Below, in pieces: positions 33,404 to 41,516 of a stretch of 43,387 nucleotides of DNA (within the stretch, counting starts at the first letter, position 1; each line of letters opens with the position of its first letter). The DNA lies in NCBI GenBank assembly GCA_002839765.1, contig PGYR01000003.1, positions 1 through 43,387 of the forward strand. Direction: 5' to 3'. The DNA is from Ignavibacteriae bacterium HGW-Ignavibacteriae-4. GTDB lineage: Bacteria; Bacteroidota; Ignavibacteria; Kapaibacteriales; UBA2268. The translations under genes were made by a program, and so were the position numbers. Under the pieces are notes generated by a model. It saw nothing but the letters and a program-made list of their open reading frames with translations, did not search any database and was not told where the DNA came from.

Positions 33404-35335
33404 CTATCTTCTAAATAAATATTTAAAAAGTATGTCAAAATCTAATGAAAGCGAATAGTTATCAAGGTAATGATTGTTCAATTCTGCTATCATTTTTTCT
33501 TTTAATTTCTGTGGCTCGCTTATTTGAGCGAGTCCAATAATACCTAATTTTCCTTTATCTGACAAACTATTGGTCTCAGGAAATAAACCAATAAATGTTA
33601 GTTTGCCAAGTAACAACTTAACGAATATATTAGTATTTCCTTTTACAATTAATAAAGGTAATCCAATAGTTAGCATCAGTAATGCAATAGAAATATCTGA
33701 AATTCTCTTGAGCAGTTTATATCTTAATTGTGATAACTTTCTTTGCTTTGCCTCTGGATTCACTCCCGATACTTCTGTAAGTATTTTTGATATTACCAAA
33801 TTATCATAATCATTGGCAAAGAATATGTGAACTAAACTATCATTTTTCAATCGTATGAATTTCGTATCATCATCAAATTGAAACTCGGTTTTATCTAATA
33901 CTATAACTTCTGTAATCGATTTATCATTTATAGTTTTCTGTATGTAATCTGGCTCACCAAGATAATCCAAATCACTAGTAGTACTTTCTTTATTACTAAT
34001 ATATCCTACAATAACGGAGTTATTATAGCTCGATTTTATATTATGAATTAGCTTTGGTGCATTTTCGTTCCAACCAACTAGTACTATTCTGTTTACTTCT
34101 TTTACATTCTTTTGTTTCTCTATTATAGAGCTCAATATCCGAGTAACAGTTATAAATACGGCGGAGAACGAAATAGTCATAAGCAATATACCACGACTAA
34201 ACGCAAAATCACGGAAGAAATAAGTAAAGAAAGTAAGTATCAATAACGAAGAGAGAAGTCCAAAAAATGATTTCCTAATAGTTTGATTTTGCTCAAAATA
34301 CTCACCAGAAAAGAGCATTGAAATAAATGTAATTATACTTAGGAATACGAAAACAGTTGGATATGCGTAATCTGGGAAAGGGAATGCTTGCCCCCATCTC
34401 AAAAACGAAGAAAGAATAAGCGATAGATTGACTATTATCAGATCTATAATAATGAATATTACATCTTTTCTATGCTTTTTGAGATAACTTATAAATGCGC
34501 GTAGTTTGATACCTAACCTAAGAAATGCAAAGAATACCTTAGATTTCCCATAGTGTTTACGAGCAAAAATTTCCATAGCATCATAGAAGTGTTTCGTTTC
34601 ATTCAGAGTACTTCGTTTCGAACTCTCACCTTTGAAATGAGTAATAGTCGTTTTAGGATAGTATGTAACTCTATAGCCAGCTTGCTTGATTCTATAGCAT
34701 AAATCTAAATCCTCACCATACATAAAGAAGCTTTCATCGAAACCATTTATCTGCTTTAAGACATCAGTCCTAGTAAACATAAAAGCACCAATCAAAGCAT
34801 CTATGTCGTTCGTCTCATTTTCATTTAGATAGCTGAGATTATACTTTGCGAATAATTTTGATTTTGGGAATAATCGTTGAAGACCAAAGAGTTTACAAAA
34901 AGAAGCCCAAGGAGTTGGGAATCCCCTTCTACAAGCAGATTGGAAAGTACCATCTAAATTAAGAACTTTACACCCCGAAGTACCTATATCTGGATTAGAT
35001 TCCATATAGTCGTGCATCACTTGCAAAGTATCTGGTTCTATTAGAGTATCAGGATTGAGAATTAGAGTATATTTGCCATTAGCAATATTGAATCCAAGAT
35101 TATTTGCTTTACCGAACCCTAGATTTGCTTCCGAGTAAATATAGTAGAAATTATTTTCTGATTTAGATAGCTCGCTGAATATCTCTTCCGAGCCATCAGT
35201 CGAGGCATTGTCAACTACGATTATCTCATATCGCAAATTGGTCGTAGATTTGTTAATCGAGCTTATACACTGCGAAAGGAAGTCCTTCACATTGTAATTC
35301 ACAATTACGATGGATATGTCAATATTGGGTTGCAA
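33404..35335 (-). CDS. GT2 glycosyltransferase fused to a degenerate sugar-phosphate transferase
   Basis: This 643-residue protein is a fusion. Residues ~5-270 are an active-looking GT2 rhamnosyltransferase-type domain (VIVNYNVKDFL, VVDNASTDGSEE, LILNPDTLIE, FMYGEDLDLCYRIK). Residues ~290-400 hold four membrane helices. Residues ~413-500 form a Rossmann-like CoA-binding domain (NRIVLVGWNENAPKLI). Together the last two mirror the N-terminal half of WbaP/WcaJ-type transferases. The C-terminal part (541-643) keeps the KRISDISIALLMLTIGLP helix, GKLTFIGLFPE (cf. GDMSIVGPRPE), GLAQI and a final LDFDILFKYL. It has lost the middle, including the KFRSM stretch and the catalytic Asp-Glu. The start is the only available start codon, a TTG 15 nt after an in-frame stop. 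Confidence 0.85.
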   Translation of the reverse strand: MQPNIDISIVIVNYNVKDFLSQCISSINKSTTNLRYEIIVVDNASTDGSEEIFSELSKSENNFYYIYSEANLGFGKANNLGFNIANGKYTLILNPDTLIEPDTLQVMHDYMESNPDIGTSGCKVLNLDGTFQSACRRGFPTPWASFCKLFGLQRLFPKSKLFAKYNLSYLNENETNDIDALIGAFMFTRTDVLKQINGFDESFFMYGEDLDLCYRIKQAGYRVTYYPKTTITHFKGESSKRSTLNETKHFYDAMEIFARKHYGKSKVFFAFLRLGIKLRAFISYLKKHRKDVIFIIIDLIIVNLSLILSSFLRWGQAFPFPDYAYPTVFVFLSIITFISMLFSGEYFEQNQTIRKSFFGLLSSLLILTFFTYFFRDFAFSRGILLMTISFSAVFITVTRILSSIIEKQKNVKEVNRIVLVGWNENAPKLIHNIKSSYNNSVIVGYISNKESTTSDLDYLGEPDYIQKTINDKSITEVIVLDKTEFQFDDDTKFIRLKNDSLVHIFFANDYDNLVISKILTEVSGVNPEAKQRKLSQLRYKLLKRISDISIALLMLTIGLPLLIVKGNTNIFVKLLLGKLTFIGLFPETNSLSDKGKLGIIGLAQISEPQKLKEKMIAELNNHYLDNYSLSLDFDILFKYLFRR

Positions 35336-35350
35336 TGCTTCACTAGAAGG

Positions 35351-36064
35351 TTATTTTGAGATTTTGACTAAGCCCAACTTGAGCTTCCACACCATAAAAA
35401 TAGCTTCGTACACAATTTTTTTGCTCATTTTTGATTCGCCTTCCAACCTGTCAACAAATATGATTGGAATTTCTTTGACTTTTGCTCCTTTCTTCCAAAG
35501 TCTATAAGTCATCTCTATTTGGAAACTGTAACCATTAGATTTTACTTCGTTGAAATTGATTTTGGAAAGAGCAGTAGCTCTGAAGCATTTGAATCCACCA
35601 GTTGCGTCTTTGACATCCATACCAGTAATAACTCTAGTATAAAGATTAGCAAAATAACTTAGAAGCAATCTTTTCAAAGGCCAATTAACTACATTTACAC
35701 CTTTGATATATCTAGAACCTAGTACTACATCGTATTCTTGTATATACTTCAAGAAGTTCGGTATCTCTTCTGGATTATGAGAGAAATCTGCATCCATTTC
35801 CATAATATAATCATAACCATTATCTAGGGCGTATTTGAACCCAGCAAGATATGCCGTGCCGAGTCCCATTTTCCCTTCACGCTCAATTAAATGAATCCGG
35901 TTAGACTCTAGCTTCTTGTCTCTAACCAGTTTGCCTGTTCCATCGGGAGAATTATCATCTACTACTAGTACGTCTATCTCATCGTGAACGGAGAATATTT
36001 TGTCTATTATTCTGACTATATTCTTACTTTCGTTGTATGTCGGTATTACTACTATTGCTTTCAT
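35351..36064 (-). CDS. Polyprenol-phosphate mannose synthase-like GT2
   Basis: The start is placed at the ATG at 36064, 1 nt after the upstream stop (TAATATG); ATG 36079 adds five residues. The 237-residue protein resembles DPM1-type enzymes: AIVVIPTYNESKNI, VLVVDDNSPDGTGKLV, KMGLGTAYLAGFKYAL, IMEMDADFSHNPEEI (DxD), VLGSRYIKGV and KDATGGFKCFRATALS. It lacks a GtrA-type membrane tail. It would transfer a sugar, commonly mannose or glucose, to a polyprenyl phosphate, making a lipid-linked donor for reactions outside the cytoplasm. It lies between the initiating transferase and the fusion GT2. Confidence 0.92.
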   Translation of the reverse strand: MKAIVVIPTYNESKNIVRIIDKIFSVHDEIDVLVVDDNSPDGTGKLVRDKKLESNRIHLIEREGKMGLGTAYLAGFKYALDNGYDYIMEMDADFSHNPEEIPNFLKYIQEYDVVLGSRYIKGVNVVNWPLKRLLLSYFANLYTRVITGMDVKDATGGFKCFRATALSKINFNEVKSNGYSFQIEMTYRLWKKGAKVKEIPIIFVDRLEGESKMSKKIVYEAIFMVWKLKLGLVKISK

Positions 36065-36065
36065 A

Positions 36066-37541
36066 TTATGTTTGTCCATGTCCTTTGAACACTAACCAAA
36101 TTGTCCGAATAATTATTTCAAAATCTAATTTCAACGACATATTTTCAATATAATAAAAATCGTCTTTAGTTCTATTTTCTATTTCTTCTAAACTGAGTTC
36201 GTGTGACTCATATTTTATCTGCCACCAACCTGTAATCCCTGGTCTGACTTTGTGACGGCGATTATAATAATCTAACTGTTCCGAAAACATTTTTACAAAT
36301 TTCGGCTGCTCTGGTCTAGGACCTACTATACTCATATCTCCGATGAAGCAATTCCAAAACTGAGGGACTTCATCAAGATGAGATTTTCGCAAAAACTTAC
36401 CGAATTTAGTAACCCTTTTATCGCCAACTACAGTCCATTTTTGTTCTGCATCTGGCTTGGCAGGTACCATCGATCTAAATTTATAAATCTTGAATTCTTT
36501 ACCATGTCTCCCCACTCGTGGTTGAGTATAGAATACTCCACCTTTCGATTCTAGTGATATAGCCAAAGCTAGCAGGAGCCAAACAGGCAATCCAATGATA
36601 AGTACCAAAGTACTAAAAACTATGTCGAATATTCTTTTAGCAAAACTTTGCCATGGCTTCATTAGATTCAAATTCACATCTATGAGAGGAATACCATAAA
36701 GATTAGTAGTCTTAGATTGACCAGTGAATATATGATACAAATCTGGCTCTATTTTAACGCTAATATTATTGTCCTTGCATATCTGAACTATATTGAACAT
36801 ACTAGCTCTATGACTCATCTTAGAGCCAATTACTATAGAATCTGGCTTGTATTCTTCTAATATTTTCATGAAATCATTGATGGATCCTATATTAGGAATC
36901 AAATCTCTTGCTTCTTCTAGCTCTTTATTTTCTGAAGTACTGATATAGCCTAATGGTCTAAAACCCCACCCTGGAGAAAGCTGCATTTTTCTTGCTATTT
37001 GAAATACTTTTTCTTTCTTACCAATGAAGATGGTACGTAAATTTATAACTTTTCTTTTTCTCAAAGAGAGTTGTATTCTTCTAGCAATAGTTCTAAATAT
37101 TATAACAAAGACACTTAACATTATAAAGTTGATAATAATCAACATTCGAGGATTTGTCTGTATATTAGTCAATATTACAATTGAAAGCATAATACAGCCA
37201 AAACCCACTAGCTTGAGCATAGTAAATATTTCATCAATTGGAGACCGCTCATACCAGTTCCTATACATACCATTGATTGCAAATATGGATAACCAATAGA
37301 TAACTATTACAATTGCTGGATAAATGAAATAAGTCCAATCCTGGTTAAGATTCGGTTTTATTTCACTGTAAATACTTGTTTCAAATCTAATATAATACTG
37401 TACAGCATAACTGATAACAATAGCCAAAATATCAGCTGTTAGCTCTAAATAGAGAGGCAATATCAAATTCTTAAACCTCGTAGAATAAGAAGTTTTGATT
37501 TGCTCAGTTATGATTTTACTATTTTCTACAGCTATACTCAA
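36066..37541 (-). CDS. Undecaprenyl-phosphate sugar-1-phosphate transferase (WbaP/WcaJ type)
   Basis: This 491-residue membrane protein likely starts the repeat unit by moving a sugar-1-phosphate to undecaprenyl phosphate. It has four N-terminal membrane helices (about 28-160), a Rossmann-like domain (about 167-290), a hydrophobic hairpin (KRIFDIVFSTLVLIIGLPVW), and a complete catalytic domain: QPRVGRHGKEFKIYKFRSM, KSHLDEVPQFWN (D390/E391), GDMSIVGPRPEQP and RPGITGWWQI. The only usable start is a TTG overlapping the preceding stop (TTGA). It is the intact counterpart of the degenerate domain two genes downstream. Confidence 0.95.
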   Translation of the reverse strand: MSIAVENSKIITEQIKTSYSTRFKNLILPLYLELTADILAIVISYAVQYYIRFETSIYSEIKPNLNQDWTYFIYPAIVIVIYWLSIFAINGMYRNWYERSPIDEIFTMLKLVGFGCIMLSIVILTNIQTNPRMLIIINFIMLSVFVIIFRTIARRIQLSLRKRKVINLRTIFIGKKEKVFQIARKMQLSPGWGFRPLGYISTSENKELEEARDLIPNIGSINDFMKILEEYKPDSIVIGSKMSHRASMFNIVQICKDNNISVKIEPDLYHIFTGQSKTTNLYGIPLIDVNLNLMKPWQSFAKRIFDIVFSTLVLIIGLPVWLLLALAISLESKGGVFYTQPRVGRHGKEFKIYKFRSMVPAKPDAEQKWTVVGDKRVTKFGKFLRKSHLDEVPQFWNCFIGDMSIVGPRPEQPKFVKMFSEQLDYYNRRHKVRPGITGWWQIKYESHELSLEEIENRTKDDFYYIENMSLKLDFEIIIRTIWLVFKGHGQT

Positions 37542-38671
37542 TCTAATCCTTTTCTACTCCATTTTGCATTTTGATTACCATATAGATAATGCAATATCCC
37601 TTTTATGAAACCGATATTCATAGAGACAAAGAACAGTGGTATTTTTAGCGGATTGGGCATTTTAGCTTTTTCTAATAAGAAACCTATAGCACTTATAACA
37701 AGCAATACACTAAATAGATAAGCGGTAATTAATCCAAAATGCGTATCCAACATAAAAAGTGAAGTAACATAAGCTAATAACAAGAATAAAGAAGAGAACC
37801 ATCTAAGAATCTTATGAGACCAAAGGAAGAAAGCACTCCATCCGTTACTAATCGAAAGTAAATCTTTGAAAGCAAATATAGTGGATAGTCCACCACCTAC
37901 TAGTCGCTTTCTACGAGAGTAATCTTCAAAGAAATTTGATTTACGTACTTCGTATATTTTATTATTCTCATCAAAATAGACACGCTTTCCTTTCTTTATA
38001 CTCGTTAGTATAGAGTGTAAATCATCGCAATATTTATCTGAAGGAATACTATCGAAAATATCTTTCTTAATTATATAGCTTCCAAGAGAGTTAACACAAG
38101 AAGCTATTTCACTCTCATTTCTTCTAATATATGATTCATATTTCTGATAAATTGATTCGCCTTCTTTTGAATCTTCACCACTCTTAGTTCTCATCTCTAT
38201 TGGGCAGATAATAATCCCAACATCAAGCTTACCGAAGTTTTCAAGTATATTTTTTATACTATTTTCTTTCAATCTAAAATCAGCATCTATGAAAAGAAGA
38301 TTCTCATTTTTAGATTCTTTTACTAATTGATTTAGAGTTTGGTTTTTACCTTGTCGTTCAAAATCAAAAACTCTGACATATTCACTATTGAGCGCTTTTA
38401 CAAACTCTACAGTTCTGTCATTGCTACCATCAGAGCCAACTAGAATCTCCAAATTGAGACCTGAAATATCTGATTGTAGAATGGATTCAATACAATCGAC
38501 TATATGATCTTCTTCATTATACGCAGCTATTATAATACTTAGCGAGTTTATAGTTTCGTTTCTATACTTTAATTTATTTTTTGGAAGTATAGCAAGGATA
38601 ATCGGATAGATAACCAATGGATAAGCAAATAGAATAAGCAAAACAGCTAGTATAATAGACATTACATCCAT
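37538..38671 (-). CDS. Membrane-bound GT2 glycosyltransferase, copy B
   Basis: This 377-residue protein has an N-terminal membrane helix (SIILAVLLILFAYPLVIYPI), a GT-A domain (LSIIIAAYNEEDHIVDCI, VGSDGSNDRTVEFV, LLFIDADFRLKEN with DxD) and RRKRLVGGG near where processive GT2s have QxxRW. Three or so helices follow at the C-terminus (FFLWSHKILRWFSSLFLLLA onwards). It is built like hyaluronan/cellulose-synthase-type GT2s but shorter. It is clearly a tandem paralogue of the gene just upstream (38721-39866). It ends by overlapping the TTG of the initiating transferase. The sugar is unknown. Confidence 0.9.
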   Translation of the reverse strand: MDVMSIILAVLLILFAYPLVIYPIILAILPKNKLKYRNETINSLSIIIAAYNEEDHIVDCIESILQSDISGLNLEILVGSDGSNDRTVEFVKALNSEYVRVFDFERQGKNQTLNQLVKESKNENLLFIDADFRLKENSIKNILENFGKLDVGIIICPIEMRTKSGEDSKEGESIYQKYESYIRRNESEIASCVNSLGSYIIKKDIFDSIPSDKYCDDLHSILTSIKKGKRVYFDENNKIYEVRKSNFFEDYSRRKRLVGGGLSTIFAFKDLLSISNGWSAFFLWSHKILRWFSSLFLLLAYVTSLFMLDTHFGLITAYLFSVLLVISAIGFLLEKAKMPNPLKIPLFFVSMNIGFIKGILHYLYGNQNAKWSRKGLD

Positions 38672-38720
38672 ATATTCACCTCTTTGACTGATTCAAATTT
38701 GATATGTTTTTGATTACTTC

Positions 38721-39866
38721 TCACTCTAATCCTTTTCTACTCCATATTGCGTTTTGTTTTTTCTTATAAAACTGAATAATACCTTCTACAAATCCAATAT
38801 TCATAGAGATAAAGAATAATGGTAGTTTAAGTGGGTTATTAATACGATTTTTTTCTAATACATATCCTATTATACTTAAGACTATTGTAATCGAGAAAAA
38901 GTACATAAAAATAGCACCGATTGCTGTATCTAAAATAAAGAATGAAGCTAAATATGCGAGTATAAGTATAACGGCAGAGTACCATCTGAGTATTTTGTGT
39001 GACCATAGGAAGAGTGAAGTCCACCCATAAGTTGGATTAAGTAGTTTAGGGAAGCTAAATATTGTCGCTAGTCCTCCTCCAACTAATCTTTTACGCCTTT
39101 GATATTCTTCACCAAAGTTTCGCTCTCTTACGTCCACTATATTTATTTTTTTGCTAAATATGACCTTTTTCTTGTTTTCTATAGTTACAAGTAATGAATA
39201 AAGATCATCGCATACTTTGTCATTAGGGAATTTTTGGAATAGCTCTTTGCGGATAGCATGGCTACCGAGTGAGTTAATATTGCTCTTTAGCAAAGATTCT
39301 CTTTCTCTAAGGAAGCTATCATATTTCTGATAGAAAGATTCACCTTTAGATCCTGTGTTGTCATCAGCTTGGCTGAACTCAACAGAGTAAACTAAACAGC
39401 CAACCTTATCTTTCAATATTGCATTTGTTTGCTTTAGTGATTCAGTTTTTAATCTACAATCTGCATCTAGAACTAACATTATAGAACCCGTCATCTCATC
39501 GGATAAGTGATTTAGAATAGCATTTTTACCAACTCTTTCATGTCTATAATACTTTACGTTGTCGTATTCTTGAGCAATTTTTTTGATTATTTCATCTGTT
39601 TTATCTGTCGAACCATCTGAACCGACAAGTATTTCTAATTTTGAATGAGGATATTCAGCTTTTATAACTGAGTGGATACACTCATATATATAATCTTCTT
39701 CGTTATAAGCCGCGATCAGGACTGAAATTTTTTCTAGATTCTCATCGTCATTTCCAAAAACAATGGTCTTGTTCACAGTCAAAATATACAATACAACAGG
39801 ATATATTATATAGACATAACTAACTAGGAGTAAAGACAATAGCAATATAAATAGAGATATACTCAT
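38721..39866 (-). CDS. Membrane-bound GT2 glycosyltransferase, copy A
   Basis: This 381-residue protein has the same plan as copy B: an N-terminal helix, a GT-A domain (ISVLIAAYNEEDYIYECI, VGSDGSTDKTDEII, MLVLDADCRLKTESL), RRKRLVGGGLATIFSF, and C-terminal helices (LFLWSHKILRWYSAVILILA). Both copies end in KxNAxWSRKGL, which shows recent or strongly constrained duplication. It probably adds one residue of the repeat unit or primes with a related sugar. It follows the Wzi-like gene by 6 nt and precedes copy B by 49 nt, one of the widest gaps in the operon. Confidence 0.9.
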   Translation of the reverse strand: MSISLFILLLSLLLVSYVYIIYPVVLYILTVNKTIVFGNDDENLEKISVLIAAYNEEDYIYECIHSVIKAEYPHSKLEILVGSDGSTDKTDEIIKKIAQEYDNVKYYRHERVGKNAILNHLSDEMTGSIMLVLDADCRLKTESLKQTNAILKDKVGCLVYSVEFSQADDNTGSKGESFYQKYDSFLRERESLLKSNINSLGSHAIRKELFQKFPNDKVCDDLYSLLVTIENKKKVIFSKKINIVDVRERNFGEEYQRRKRLVGGGLATIFSFPKLLNPTYGWTSLFLWSHKILRWYSAVILILAYLASFFILDTAIGAIFMYFFSITIVLSIIGYVLEKNRINNPLKLPLFFISMNIGFVEGIIQFYKKKQNAIWSRKGLE

Positions 39867-39872
39867 TATAAA

Positions 39873-41516
39873 CTAGAAGTCCTCCAGAGTTAGGATAACT
39901 CTAAAATAATTATTCGATTCCACTTTTGTTTCGTAAGAGTACATAGCTTTCAAATTAAGATTTCTAATCAATTCTAACCCAACAGAAAGTTCAAATATAC
40001 TTGTTTTTATTAGATTTCCATCTAAGAATTCTATTCCTGTTAATTTATCATCTGGTCTTCGTGATTGATTTTCATCTCCCCCAACATTACCAACTAGTTC
40101 GTTATTCTCAAATACATTTTCACCATGTCTAGTATTAAAGTACCGGAAGCTAATCGGATATTTGTTGCTAATCCAATAGTTTATCATAACCCCGATGTAA
40201 TCTGAATTTGGTTTGATAATCGAGCCAAGTAATCCTTTATCATTGGTATATGAGTTCAATCCATTGAAATGAGAGTACGTATATGGCTCAACTCTAGAAT
40301 ACTCTATCCCTACATCTATTGGTAAATCAAGAGAGTAAGTAGCGGCTATGTTCCAAGCAGTCTTATTGCTCCAATATCCATTACCAATTTCACTAATTAT
40401 TATATCATCAAGTAAGAAGCTACCTTTGAGTTGTAAGTTCTTTAGAGGACGAATAGTCGCATCTATTCCCATCATTGAATTATCTCTATCTCGTAGTGCA
40501 TGTTCTAGAGATTTAAAAAAAGAGATTGGGTTCAAGTATGCAAAATCTATTGATCGGTCTGAATATATAACGCTTTCCCAAAGGGCAAATTCACCCCAAG
40601 ATGGGCGAAAAGCAAATCTGTGCATTACCAAAAACTTATCTGGTATTACTGAGTTAAAACCTTGACTTATATTAGTATCTTGAGGAATAGAAAGTAATGA
40701 TCCATGAGTAAAACGATATTCAAAGCTACTAAACTTTGCACCAAAACTAATTGCATCGAATGGTTGGGATGAGTTAGAAATGAATACTTTTTGAAAAAGA
40801 CCAGCTCCTAAGTTCCTCACCTCTCTTCCTAATGTAACATAAAACCATGAATTATCATATCGAACATGTGATTGAGTAAAATCCAAATCACTTTCCAAAA
40901 ATGCAAATTTCACATTGTTGCTATATGATTGCTCTCTATCTATTGCTAACCTTCTATCTCCAGAGATTATAGAACCATTCGTAGCTTGCAGATAGTACCC
41001 AAATGAATTGGACAAAGTGCCCATAAGTCTAACTCCACCATGCACTAGGACGCTTTTAGATTCTTCATAATTAGTATTATTAGTGAAGAAAGATTCAGCT
41101 TTCAGAAGAGGCTTTAGCTCTACATTGCTCGTACTATCAGTGTACTTATATATATATTTATCTTTATTCCCAAGTAAATCATCGAAGAATATATTGTCAG
41201 TATTCTGCTCATTTTCGAAGATAACAGCATTGCTTTCCGGTAGAGCATTGAATTCTTTCAAATAGAATGTAACAATCTCTTTATCACTATTTGATAGATT
41301 TTTGTCGTTATACATTTGGTTCAATATGGCTGTAATTTCTTTTCTTTGGAGCGGTAAACTAGATAGAGATTTATGCTCCAAATATCCTTTATTTTCAGCT
41401 CTTAAAAGGTAATCATATATTGGGGAAGTCAATGGAACGTGTTCCACCTGTGCTTCAAGCAAGCCGCTAGTTAAAGAAAAAACTAGTAGCACCGATATGA
41501 TTAATCTTTTTGTCAT
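39873..41516 (-). CDS. Wzi-like capsule assembly outer-membrane protein
   Basis: This 547-residue protein has a signal peptide (MTKRLIISVLLVFSLTSGLLEAQ) and an N-terminal periplasmic helical part (about 25-110) typical of Bacteroidota Wzi-family proteins (HVPLTSPIYDYLLRAENKGY, then a PLQRKEI segment). A long beta-barrel follows (about 140-547) with WFYVTLGREVRNLGAG, LVMHRFAFRPSW, FAYLNPISFF, GIEYSRVEPYTYSHF and a C-terminal FRVILTLEDF. Wzi proteins hold capsule at the surface or aid its assembly. Its place directly after the SLBB export gene (TAATG overlap) supports this. Assignment rests on pattern recognition and could be a related barrel. Confidence 0.78.
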   Translation of the reverse strand: MTKRLIISVLLVFSLTSGLLEAQVEHVPLTSPIYDYLLRAENKGYLEHKSLSSLPLQRKEITAILNQMYNDKNLSNSDKEIVTFYLKEFNALPESNAVIFENEQNTDNIFFDDLLGNKDKYIYKYTDSTSNVELKPLLKAESFFTNNTNYEESKSVLVHGGVRLMGTLSNSFGYYLQATNGSIISGDRRLAIDREQSYSNNVKFAFLESDLDFTQSHVRYDNSWFYVTLGREVRNLGAGLFQKVFISNSSQPFDAISFGAKFSSFEYRFTHGSLLSIPQDTNISQGFNSVIPDKFLVMHRFAFRPSWGEFALWESVIYSDRSIDFAYLNPISFFKSLEHALRDRDNSMMGIDATIRPLKNLQLKGSFLLDDIIISEIGNGYWSNKTAWNIAATYSLDLPIDVGIEYSRVEPYTYSHFNGLNSYTNDKGLLGSIIKPNSDYIGVMINYWISNKYPISFRYFNTRHGENVFENNELVGNVGGDENQSRRPDDKLTGIEFLDGNLIKTSIFELSVGLELIRNLNLKAMYSYETKVESNNYFRVILTLEDF

